From contig NZ_RCZD01000003.1 of NCBI RefSeq assembly GCF_006438725.1, positions 248,001 to 312,000 of the forward strand: a DNA stretch of 64,000 nucleotides, read 5' to 3'. Of this stretch, positions 18,587 through 25,120 are shown in pieces. The translations under genes and the position numbers were made by a program. Under the pieces are notes generated by a model. That model saw only the letters and a program-made list of their open reading frames with translations. It was not told the origin of the DNA and did no database searches. This stretch comes from Ewingella americana. Lineage in GTDB: Bacteria > Pseudomonadota > Gammaproteobacteria > Enterobacterales > Enterobacteriaceae. Position 1 is the first letter of the stretch; the number at the start of each line of letters is the position of its first letter.

Positions 18587-19569
18587 ACGGCAACAGCGCA
18601 TTAGCGGGTGCGTCCGGTGCTGCAATGGGTGAATTTATCGCTCAGCAGCTTTATCCTAATATCAAACGTGAAGATTTAACCGAAGAGCAGCGACAGACCA
18701 TCTCCTCGCTGTCGACGCTGGCGGCGGGCCTTGCGGGCGGGTTGACGGGAGACAGCTCGGCGGATGCAGTTGCGGGAGCGCAGGCGGGTAAAACGGCGGC
18801 GGAAAACAATAACCTTGCAATCTTGCGTACCGGTGCAGCTGCTTGTGCCGAGATAGCCGTTTGTAGCAAAGCGGTTATAGATCTTGGGCTTGGTGCTCTT
18901 ATCGGTGTTGGTGTTGCCACATCGGCGATGGAAGATCTCTCTGGGGCGCAGAAAACCAACGTTATGTTGGCTGCGATGTCAGGCGATCAGAACTTGATCG
19001 ACAATCTTTCCCCGAGCGAGCGTGAAGCTTATGAGGAATGGAAGGGAAATCAAGGCCTGATCACTGTGTTCCCAACGGGAGAGAAAGATCCAACCGGTGG
19101 TAAGCTTGAAAACCCGATCCCAGACCAGAATAAGGGAACATCGCTGGTTACGCCGGATCAGAGTGGTGGGCAGGGCGCGAGCAATACCGGTAATACTGAT
19201 GGGTCGGTCAGCACTGGCGGGAGTAGCACCAGTACACCGATTGCAGAGCAGAACCCGGATGACTTGGCTTATACATCAGAGAATAGTAAATATGTTTCTA
19301 GCCCCAAATATGCCGCTGGAGGCTGGGGAACCCCAAAGGATTTAAGTGATTCGAAGGCCCAAGAGGTATTAAATAACTCCATTCAAGGCGGTAAGCAAAA
19401 ATATGGAGTTAGCGATGGTAAAATTTATGAATTCCAACCAGATAATGTTGGTGGATGGCATGGTTATCCGGTGCCAGGGACAGAAGCACCACCTAAAGTA
19501 TTACGTGAGTTCCTTGCTAGAGGTGATATTAGCAAAGCTGAATATAATAAAATGATTAAAGGTAAATAG
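18583..19569 (+). pseudogene. Orphan CdiA C-terminal module (pretoxin + toxin)
   Basis: About 328 in-frame codons that begin inside CdiA homology (GNSALAGASGAAMGEF, like GNSAIAGAAGAV of the full protein), continue through TISSLSTLAAGLAGGLTGDS and the boundary AENN (for VENN), then an unrelated tail. There is no signal peptide, TPS domain or ribosome site at the first ATG (18625), so it is a silent fragment, not an exported protein. A Ser/Thr/Gly-rich linker (about 19140-19240) precedes a compact end with KQKYGVSDGKIYEFQPDN and GGWHGYPVPG, typical of exchangeable toxin domains but not assigned here to a known activity. The immunity gene follows two bases after the stop. It could be restored to use by recombination onto cdiA. 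Confidence 0.75.
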
Positions 19570-19571
19570 TA

Positions 19572-20015
19572 ATGAATAAGCTGAATATCATTTTGCTTGA
19601 ATCTGCGTCACTACAAGAGCCACAATTTGTTGAAATATCAATAGATTGCAATGGAGATCTGCGTCCTTTGTTTACTGGGCGAGTTGATTTGCCAGCATTT
19701 ACTGAATGGTTTATAGAAAATGAGGATGCAATACGAAAATCTGACTTCCCAGTAGATAATTTAACTCAAGATTCTTTAGCAAAAAAAACACATTGTTTTT
19801 ACGAGAGTGTGAACGTAGATGACGATGATCTTATTGATGCAATGTTTGATTATCGAGCATCCCATTGTCTTAGGTTTGCTTGCCGTGGGGTTGATTTTCC
19901 TGAGATTTATATTGGGAAATTAGGAAGTGAGCATGAAATTTCCTTATTTACTCAGAATGAACACTGGCGGTATTTTTTTGATATTGATGATTTTTTTTGC
20001 AAATTGAAATGCTGA
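19572..20015 (+). CDS. Orphan CDI immunity protein, cassette 1
   Basis: A 147-residue acidic protein with no signal or membrane segment, starting two bases after the orphan toxin module and followed at once by the cassette hairpin. It is rich in aromatic and acidic residues (VDDDDLIDAMFDYRASHCLR, WRYFFDIDDFFCKLKC) and AT-rich relative to cdiA. Position makes it the cognate immunity protein for the 18583-19569 toxin; no family was recognised. It may still be translated, by read-through or a local promoter, and protect against relatives that carry this toxin. Confidence 0.6.
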   Translation: MNKLNIILLESASLQEPQFVEISIDCNGDLRPLFTGRVDLPAFTEWFIENEDAIRKSDFPVDNLTQDSLAKKTHCFYESVNVDDDDLIDAMFDYRASHCLRFACRGVDFPEIYIGKLGSEHEISLFTQNEHWRYFFDIDDFFCKLKC

Positions 20016-20042
20016 AAAATCCCGGCTGAATGCCGGGATTTT
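20016..20042 (+). terminator. Cassette terminator 1
   Basis: An 11-bp stem, AAAATCCCGGC / GCCGGGATTTT, with a TGAAT loop, overlapping the end of the immunity gene. Same design as the hairpin after cdiI. Confidence 0.8.
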
Positions 20043-20053
20043 ACCTTATAGCC

Positions 20054-20224
20054 TCAGCCGCTCACCTCAGCTCTGATCACCAAACACCCGTTCTCAGCCG
20101 TAATACTCACCGGCTGGCCGGTGGTAAATCCCAGCTGTTCCAGCCACTTACCTTTAATCGTCAGCTGTGGGCTGGGGTTGGGCCTGCCGCCGTTGGGGCG
20201 GTAACCGACGGTGTAACGGCTGGC
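20054..20224 (-). pseudogene. symE-like gene, 5'-truncated (copy 2)
   Basis: SymE-family coding sequence RYTVGYRPNGGRPNPSPQLT, IKGKWLEQLGFTTGQP, VSITAENGCLVIRAEVSG. It is nearly identical at DNA level to the copy ending at 18437, but extends about eight codons further upstream before homology stops near 20224. An open frame continues to a start at 20272, but those codons are antisense to the toxin remnant beside it, so the native start appears lost. Convergent with cassette-1 immunity. Confidence 0.65.
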
Positions 20225-20360
20225 TTGGAGAAAGCCGCAACTGTTCTTTAACATTGCCAGGGCGCAGGGCAAGATAGCGGAAGAAAAAGCGCTGAAAGAT
20301 CCGAACGCGATCCAGGCAGCGAAAGGTAAACGTTCTGAAAAACATGCACAATGCTCTTAA
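20216..20360 (+). pseudogene. Toxin-tail remnant, cassette 2
   Basis: Two short overlapping frames read as one toxin end if a one-base shift near 20248 is allowed: AGLEKAATVL, then NIARAQGKIAEEKALKDPNA and IQAAKGKRSEKHAQCS ending TAA at 20358-20360. The helical, Lys/Glu-rich end and the immunity-like gene nine bases downstream suggest the last ~45 codons of a CdiA tail. The rest of the toxin is gone, replaced upstream by symE sequence. Activity cannot be assigned. Confidence 0.5.
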
Positions 20361-20369
20361 GGGTAAGTA

Positions 20370-20744
20370 ATGACAAATTTAATAAATGATTATGTAGGCG
20401 TATTTACTCAGCGATCAGAGCATATAAAAAATGCGGTTAATCGATGTGTAGAATATTGGTTGCCTGAACAGGCACCGCTGATCCTACTATTTACCACTAT
20501 AGGTAAGGCACTTGTAAAGCAGCTTGATGCGCTTAGCGATGATGAGAAAACGTTACTATTCCAACATATTGAAGATGGCATGCTTTCAAATGAAGATGAA
20601 TTAGCCACCGCCGTAGCGACTGGTTTAGTGGAATCTCTAGTGGCTGCATCAGATAGCAATGATGAGTTATGGAGAGATATCGAGCAGTACCTAGGAAGTG
20701 AATCGAATAAACATGCTATTGCTTGGAAAAACTTCGGACAATAA
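20370..20744 (+). CDS. Orphan immunity-like protein, cassette 2
   Basis: A 124-residue acidic, mainly helical protein (MTNLINDYVGVFTQRSEHIK, FQHIEDGMLSNEDELATAVA, ESLVAASDSNDELWRDIEQY), cytosolic by composition. Start is ATG with GGGTAAGT upstream. Its place directly after a toxin tail stub and before a degenerate cassette hairpin (20751-20772) marks it as the immunity half of a decayed CDI cassette. It resembles in style helical immunity proteins of polymorphic toxin systems, but no specific family was identified. Confidence 0.55.
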   Translation: MTNLINDYVGVFTQRSEHIKNAVNRCVEYWLPEQAPLILLFTTIGKALVKQLDALSDDEKTLLFQHIEDGMLSNEDELATAVATGLVESLVAASDSNDELWRDIEQYLGSESNKHAIAWKNFGQ

Positions 20745-20799
20745 ATAAAAATCCCGACCCAGTCTCCGGGATCTTACTTTATTGCCTCAGACGTTCAGC

Positions 20800-20915
20800 T
20801 CCGACGTGATAACCAGACACCTATTATCCGCTCGGCTGACCGGTGGTAAACCCCAACTGTTCCAGCCACTCGTCATCTGCGGGCTGGGGTTCGGCCTGCC
20901 GCCGTTGGGCTATAT
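20800..20915 (-). pseudogene. Degenerate symE fragment (copy 3)
   Basis: Recognisable symE DNA (complement of GGTGGTAAACCCCAACTGTT and GGGCTGGGGTTCGGCCTGCC) with deletions that remove the LTIKGK part and scramble the end. No open SymE frame remains. It occupies the same place between cassettes as the better copies at 18437 and 20054. Confidence 0.6.
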
Positions 20916-20929
20916 CCTTCTACGGCCCG

Positions 20930-21064
20930 CTTCCCATGACTGTAACCACCTGAACATCGTCAGCGGCCGCGACACTAACTGATGTTATCTCATCGAGTGG
21001 GCGTGGATTACGTTATGATGCGCAAGGCAAACTGATAGGTTTCTTGGAACCACCAAAATCATGA
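20930..21064 (+). pseudogene. Toxin-tail remnant with CdiA repeat scrap, cassette 3
   Basis: Two pieces. HLNIVSGRDTN (20947-20979) copies the FHA-2 repeat NNLNIVSGRDTT of the full cdiA near 15538. It is followed by an in-frame toxin end, SSSGRGLRYDAQGKLIGFLE plus PPKS, whose stop overlaps the next gene as ATGA. The GRGLRYD-GKLIGFLEP ending resembles the C-terminal strand-turn-strand of several polymorphic toxins, but nothing else of that toxin is left. It shows that a whole toxin body was deleted while its last ~28 codons stayed coupled to the immunity gene. Confidence 0.5.
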
Positions 21065-21276
21065 ATAAACTAACTGCACAAATCGCAAGTCTACCCGACA
21101 GAGAAAATGTCGTTTATGAGATCTACTTTGGTACTGACCAAGTTGCAGAGATATCAAATGAGCCAGGGGATGGACTTCGTATAGAGTTTTTTACCTGCCC
21201 CAATGGAGGACGCTGGAACTTTGATTTTAATGAGTTCTTCTCCCTGATAGTTAAAACTGAAACTAATATCTGTTAA
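21061..21276 (+). CDS. Orphan immunity-like protein, cassette 3
   Basis: A 71-residue protein (MNKLTAQIASLPDRENVVYE, IYFGTDQVAEISNEPGDGLR, then a CPNGGRWNFDFNEFF motif) starting inside the ATGA overlap with the toxin remnant, a typical translational coupling of toxin and immunity genes. No signal peptide. The Trp-Asn-Phe-Asp stretch near the end is reminiscent of small CdiI-type proteins, but no family could be named. Followed four bases later by the cassette hairpin. Confidence 0.55.
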   Translation: MNKLTAQIASLPDRENVVYEIYFGTDQVAEISNEPGDGLRIEFFTCPNGGRWNFDFNEFFSLIVKTETNIC

Positions 21277-21279
21277 ATT

Positions 21280-21303
21280 AATCCCGCCTTTTTCAGCGGG
21301 ATT
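21280..21303 (+). terminator. Cassette terminator 3
   Basis: An 8-bp stem, AATCCCGC / GCGGGATT, loop CTTTTTCA, followed by TT. It lies between the cassette-3 immunity gene and a convergent symE gene. Confidence 0.7.
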
Positions 21304-21323
21304 TTACGTTATACGTCAGTGAA

Positions 21324-21536
21324 TTACGCTTCAGCCGCCAGCCGGGTGATCAGCTGTCCCGGTTGTGTGATCACCTCAAGCTTCTGCCCCGTGGTAAAAC
21401 TGAGCTGTCCGAGCCAGCGGCGCTTGAGGGTGCTCTGCGGATACGGATCGGGCTGTCCGTGATTAGGGCGGTAACCCACAATAGTCTGGCGTGCTTGGGG
21501 TGTGGCGGGTTCTGACTTATGATGTTGCTCAGCCAT
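21324..21536 (-). CDS. SymE-family toxin-like protein (intact copy)
   Basis: A 70-residue SymE-like protein (VGYRPNHGQPDPYPQSTLKR, RWLGQLSFTTGQKLEVITQP, GQLITRLAAEA) with AbrB-like swapped-hairpin spacing. E. coli SymE is an SOS-induced toxin with RNA-cleaving or nucleoid-binding activity, silenced by the antisense RNA SymR. Here the start ATG has AGGAG about nine bases upstream, and a 14-bp hairpin stands in the mRNA leader (21568-21601), so this is the only copy in the array with an intact start. Its sequence differs from the GGRPNPSPQ type of the truncated neighbours. Function is inferred from the family. Confidence 0.7.
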   Translation of the reverse strand: MAEQHHKSEPATPQARQTIVGYRPNHGQPDPYPQSTLKRRWLGQLSFTTGQKLEVITQPGQLITRLAAEA

Positions 21537-21567
21537 AATAACTACTCCTAACTAGTTGTTGTGGTTA

Positions 21568-21601
21568 GCGGTTAAGACAGGTTGCCGCCTGTCTTAACCG
21601 C
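21568..21601. repeat. Perfect inverted repeat in the leader of the intact symE
   Basis: GCGGTTAAGACAGG / CCTGTCTTAACCGC, 14 bp with a 6-base loop (TTGCCG). No T-run follows on either strand, so it is not a standard terminator. It begins about 31 bases upstream of the symE ATG and could be a leader structure, an operator, or the end of a recombination unit. Confidence 0.7.
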
Positions 21602-21754
21602 GCTCAGTGATCTGTTTAGCCTGGTACTTCAAAATCATCCCATCCATGCAAAGTCAAAAGCCCGGCCAACTGATTTTGGGCCAAGGGCAGGCCAACATTA
21701 GAAACCCAGTCAGGTAAGAATATGATTAAATTTAGATATGATGAGTGATGATAT

Positions 21755-22141
21755 ATGACTGAAAAATTAGTGAATATTGTTTGCGAAAAACATAGCTTAC
21801 AGCATGACAAATTAGCCGATTTTAGATATTTTTCTGGAACTCTTGAGTTAGTTTTAACCTCAAGTCATGCAGATAAAACTAACAAAATTCGTGTTGTATT
21901 TGACTGGATACATTCTTTTCGTGTCACTGATGAAGGTGACTTGTTAAAAATACAAGATGAACTGAATGGCCAGATGTTGAAAGGGATTTACACAGTCGAA
22001 GGATCTCATTATTTAACATGGTTTAATGAGCAAAGTGGCAATATTCATGAAGGCGGCTCTATCGCCCATTATCTCATCGTTACAGGTGAGGATGTTATTG
22101 ATGTTCTGTCTTCAGTGAGTCCAATAATAGTATCTTGCTGA
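21755..22141 (+). CDS. Orphan immunity-like protein, cassette 4
   Basis: A 128-residue acidic cytosolic protein (RYFSGTLELVLTSSHADKTN, VVFDWIHSFRVTDEGDLLKI, THE central FDWIHSFRVTDEGD block and a HYLTWFNEQSGN strand). It is AT-rich and placed directly before a cassette hairpin, like the other orphan immunity genes. No toxin tail remains upstream; instead 21616-21750 carries a leftward open stretch (PDWVSNVGLPLAQNQLAGLL, TLHGWDDFEVPG) of unknown origin. A role as immunity protein rests on position and composition. Confidence 0.5.
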   Translation: MTEKLVNIVCEKHSLQHDKLADFRYFSGTLELVLTSSHADKTNKIRVVFDWIHSFRVTDEGDLLKIQDELNGQMLKGIYTVEGSHYLTWFNEQSGNIHEGGSIAHYLIVTGEDVIDVLSSVSPIIVSC

Positions 22142-22149
22142 TGAATAAC

Positions 22150-22173
22150 AATCCCGGCCAAGTCGCCGGGATT
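22150..22173 (+). terminator. Cassette terminator 4
   Basis: A 9-bp stem, AATCCCGGC / GCCGGGATT, loop CAAGTC, followed by TTAC. Same design as terminators 0, 1 and 3. Confidence 0.75.
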
Positions 22174-22180
22174 TTACTTT

Positions 22181-22244
22181 AGAGCCTCAGCCGCCAACCT
22201 CGCCATGATAACCAAACACCCGTTCTCAGCCGTAATACTCACCG
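22181..22244 (-). pseudogene. symE 3' fragment (copy 5)
   Basis: About 20 codons identical to the end of the other copies (VSITAENGCLVI) followed by a changed tail (MARLAAEA). The homology stops abruptly at about 22244, where unrelated sequence leading to the alcohol dehydrogenase region begins. It marks the right end of the continuous cassette array. Confidence 0.65.
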
Positions 22245-22508
22245 TGGGTTCTGGACCCGTGGGTTTAATGGTTATAGGCGGTGCTCAACGCTGAACGACC
22301 TGATTACCCTGGCGTTTTCGGCAAGCTTGCGTAATCGGGATTTTGACAATTACAAAAATGGCATTACTCAGTGAGTGCAGTGTTTAACTTAGGGAACAGT
22401 TCAATGCCTTTACAGAAGTAGAGGCATTTTTCGTCATGATAATACTGGACTTAACGGTGAGCGGTGCCAGAGTATGCTCTCGCATTATCGGGTTTCAGAC
22501 CAGGGGAA
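22245..22508. other. Junction region between the CDI cassette array and the alcohol dehydrogenase
   Basis: A 264-base stretch with no gene. It holds short frames without starts (for example LNDLITLAFSASLRNRDFDN at about 22290-22350) that may be gene debris, and a weak hairpin AATGCCT / AGGCATT followed by TTTC at 22403-22431. Confidence 0.4.
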
Positions 22509-23675
22509 CTATATAGCGGACTCACCTTCATAAGCCTTTCTGAACAACTCAATGACTTGTTCTTGAGTTGCCTTACGGGGGTTGGTAAGTTGACAAACAT
22601 CCTTTTTAGCATTTTCTGCCATAACAGCAAAGTCCTCGGGTTTAACACCCAGACTTTTCAGGTCGCGGGGAATACCAACTTGTTTACTTAACCTTTGGAT
22701 GGCATTGATTGCTTTAATCGCAGCCTCATCAGTTGAAAGGCCGGTTATATTTTCGCCCATGGCTTCAGCAATATCCTTGAAGCGATTAAGATTACTCATT
22801 AAGTTAAATGATTGAACGTAAGGCAGCAGGATTGCATTGCATACACCGTGCGGTAAATTATAGAATCCGCCCAGTTGGTGGGCCATCGCATGCACATAGC
22901 CTAAAGAGGCATTATTAAATGCAATACCGGCCAGATATTGTGCGTAAGCCATATTGCTTCTGGCTTTCATATATTCACCATTGGCAACAGCCTTAGGTAA
23001 ATATTGAGTTATCATCTTAATTGCTTTTAATGCCGCGGCATCAGTGAGCGGATTTGCCATGGTTGATACATAAGCTTCGATGGCATGAGTCAGCGCATCC
23101 ATGCCTGTTGCCGCAGTTAATGAAGGCGGCATGCCAACCATTAAATCAGGATCATTAATCGAAATTTGTGGTGTGACGCGCCAGTCAATAATAGCCATCT
23201 TAACTTTACGTTCAGTATCTGTAATAATACAGAAACGGGTGATCTCAGATGCCGTGCCTGCTGTAGTGTTAATCGCCATTAATGGGATCATGTCATTAAT
23301 GGATTTATCCACGCCTTCAAAATCCTTAATATTGCCACCATTAGAGGCAATAAGGCCAATGCCTTTGGCACAGTCGTGTGATGATCCACCGCCAAGGGAA
23401 ACTATGGCATTACAATTATTTTGAAGATATGCCTGAATACCGTCAGCAACATTTCTATCCGTTGGGTTAGGTTCTGCACCGCAGAAAATATGTGTGTCAA
23501 TTCCAGCCTTTTTGAAAATTTCAGCAACCTGATCAGCCATACCACTTTGACCAAGAAATTTATCTGTAACAATCAATACCTTTTCAGCTTTTAATGTCTT
23601 TGCCAGCTCGCCAGCTTCTTGTACGCTGCCTTCCCCAAAAATATTTCTTGTTGGTAAGAAATAATAAGTCGACAT
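22509..23675 (-). CDS. Iron-dependent group III alcohol dehydrogenase
   Basis: A 388-residue NAD(P)H-dependent alcohol dehydrogenase of the Fe-ADH family (YiaY/FucO/DhaT group), interconverting a short-chain alcohol or diol and its aldehyde. The start is MSTYYFLPTRN with GAGAGGGG upstream; an earlier in-frame start adds 18 unrelated residues. Nucleotide binding: SLGGGSSHDCAKGIGL and NTTAGTASEITRF. Metal ligands: Asp and His of GMDALTHAIEAY, His of HAMAHQLGGFYNLPHG (two sites). The sequence is close to 1,3-propanediol dehydrogenase DhaT and to YiaY, so the substrate is uncertain. It is alone, flanked on both sides by symE-type sequences and more AT-rich than the core genes, so it may have arrived with the array. 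Confidence 0.88.
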   Translation of the reverse strand: MSTYYFLPTRNIFGEGSVQEAGELAKTLKAEKVLIVTDKFLGQSGMADQVAEIFKKAGIDTHIFCGAEPNPTDRNVADGIQAYLQNNCNAIVSLGGGSSHDCAKGIGLIASNGGNIKDFEGVDKSINDMIPLMAINTTAGTASEITRFCIITDTERKVKMAIIDWRVTPQISINDPDLMVGMPPSLTAATGMDALTHAIEAYVSTMANPLTDAAALKAIKMITQYLPKAVANGEYMKARSNMAYAQYLAGIAFNNASLGYVHAMAHQLGGFYNLPHGVCNAILLPYVQSFNLMSNLNRFKDIAEAMGENITGLSTDEAAIKAINAIQRLSKQVGIPRDLKSLGVKPEDFAVMAENAKKDVCQLTNPRKATQEQVIELFRKAYEGESAI

Positions 23676-24182
23676 ATTTCCCCTCTCTTTTTTGAATGTT
23701 GAAGACGTGCAAACATATATCTCAGTCATAGATAATAAAAAGGGCGGGATTTTCCTCGAAAAATAAACGTAAGTTTATAATATCCCACCTTTATTTAATG
23801 ATATGCACGGGGGATAATATATGAAAAATGTATAATAGTTGTGAAATGACTCACAAAAAGTAAGGTTTATCGCATGGAAGTGATAAGGATATTAAAATTT
23901 TTATTTTTCTGACAATACTGTGATCTGAGTTACATACCAATAGTCTTATTTGGTCTGTTGTCGTCTTTTATTATGTTCTTAAGGTATAAGAATATTTATC
24001 TGGGAGCTGGCTTATTACGGATTTTAAAATCCACGGACTTATAGAGGAGGAGCAAGATGAAAAGCCTCCTCAAAATCTATCTCAAGATTAAGCAGCGTAT
24101 TTTTTAACCCTGCGGCAGTGGTTAGTTTATCCGTGGCGATTGAAACCTATTTGTATTTATTACTATGGAAAACAGTCAGCAG
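23676..24182. other. AT-rich region upstream of the alcohol dehydrogenase, with one possible microprotein
   Basis: 507 bases. It should contain the leftward adh promoter. One frame stands out at 24057-24107 (+): a 16-residue cationic peptide MKSLLKIYLKIKQRIF with a strong ribosome site (AGAGGAGGAG) six bases before ATG. Otherwise only AT-rich sequence is visible. Confidence 0.45.
24057..24107 (+). CDS. Possible 16-residue cationic amphipathic peptide
   Basis: MKSLLKIYLKIKQRIF has six basic and nine hydrophobic residues in an alternating pattern like a membrane-active helix. The ribosome site is much stronger than those of most neighbours. It could be a leader peptide, a small type I toxin, or chance. 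No homologue is known to me. It reads toward the hairpin at 24183 and the convergent SymE-like gene. Confidence 0.3.
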   Translation: MKSLLKIYLKIKQRIF

Positions 24183-24205
24183 TAACCCCGGCCAGGGCCG
24201 GGTTT
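24183..24205. terminator. Cassette-type hairpin before the second tandem SymE gene
   Basis: ACCCCGGCC-AGG-GCCGGGTTT type stem, the same design as the hairpins after the immunity genes, placed eight bases from the convergent gene end. The immunity gene that should precede it is gone. Confidence 0.6.
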
Positions 24206-24212
24206 ATTATGT

Positions 24213-24557
24213 CTACACTTTTAAAATCCCGTCCGCCCGCCGCCGGATAATGATGATCCCCGGTGCGATGGCGGCATCAACATGATCCGCCTGAGTGATA
24301 CCAAGGTTTGTCAGCCAGTCGCCGCCAATCACCAATTGCCCATCGTCATCTACCCAGTCAGCACCCAGCATAGGGTTGTGTTGGCTGGTTTCGCAGTAGG
24401 TATCCCATGTGGTGTTATCGTTAACCACCACGATATACAAAATAGGGTGTTTGTGTTGCAGGGCGACCCTCATGCCCGCCGTAAAGCCGTTGCGGGCTAA
24501 GGCGCTGCCGGTGAAGGTCAGCTCCGGGATAGGCTCTTGGGTAAAGCGTAGTTCCAT
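24213..24557 (-). CDS. Tandem SymE/AbrB-fold protein (copy 2)
   Basis: A 114-residue paralogue of the 18078-18422 product, alike over its whole length (IPELTFTGSALARNGFTAGM, QHNPMLGADWVDDDGQLVIG, DWLTNLGITQADHVDAAIAP, GIIIIRRRADGILKV). The ATG start is preceded by AAGGA at about ten bases. Each half again has the LTFTG-NGFTAG / LVIGGDWL-LGIT-GIIII pattern of a SymE-like unit. Its hairpin and position relative to the lost immunity gene repeat the layout at 18050-18422, so the two copies probably bounded the ends of one duplicated cassette series. Function unknown. Confidence 0.6.
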   Translation of the reverse strand: MELRFTQEPIPELTFTGSALARNGFTAGMRVALQHKHPILYIVVVNDNTTWDTYCETSQHNPMLGADWVDDDGQLVIGGDWLTNLGITQADHVDAAIAPGIIIIRRRADGILKV

Positions 24558-25120
24558 CTGTGGCACTTCCTTAATGGTTCGATACTTTTAACAAATTCCG
24601 TACAATTATTATAATATAAAGGAAAAATGATTTATTGTTTAATTAATAATAGGGAGAAAGTGTTTAAAGGATAGATGTAGCAGAAAGTTGCATGCAGGTG
24701 ATTGATGTCAATGTTAAATTTTTTTCTTGTCGTCGGGAGTAACAACGCCGTTTGAGCTGTCATTTCCCATTAAGAAGTGTCAGCGTGAGCGTTATTCCAT
24801 ATAAGTGGCTGTCATTGAAAAATAGCGTTTAGTGTCGGGGTAGTAGAGCGCATCAGAATATCTCGACGCATGGGGATATTATGACGGTTCACCGCTCAGC
24901 GATAGTTTGCAAGGCTGTTCTGTCAATGGTTTGAATGGCGGTTTTTTTATCGTTTCTGATTATTAATATCATGAAGGCGTGGAGAGGCTTCTATTCGTTT
25001 GTGTTATCCCATTTTTCCTATCCATAGATAAAGCCGGGCCTTCATTTTAACCGTGGTGTTATTTTTTCTTTCACCTTAGCGATCCCTTTGTGCCAGGCCT
25101 GGGTCCTTTTCTGACCGACC
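24558..25120. other. Intergenic region between the SymE-like gene and pbpC
   Basis: 563 bases, very AT-rich at 24590-24730. Only very short frames without ribosome sites are present. No RNA gene, operator or mobile element was recognised. Confidence 0.6.

Noticed and set aside
22241-22300. GSGPVGLM sequence as a zinc alcohol dehydrogenase fragment
   Set aside because: Eight residues only, quickly interrupted by a stop, no further dehydrogenase sequence around it.
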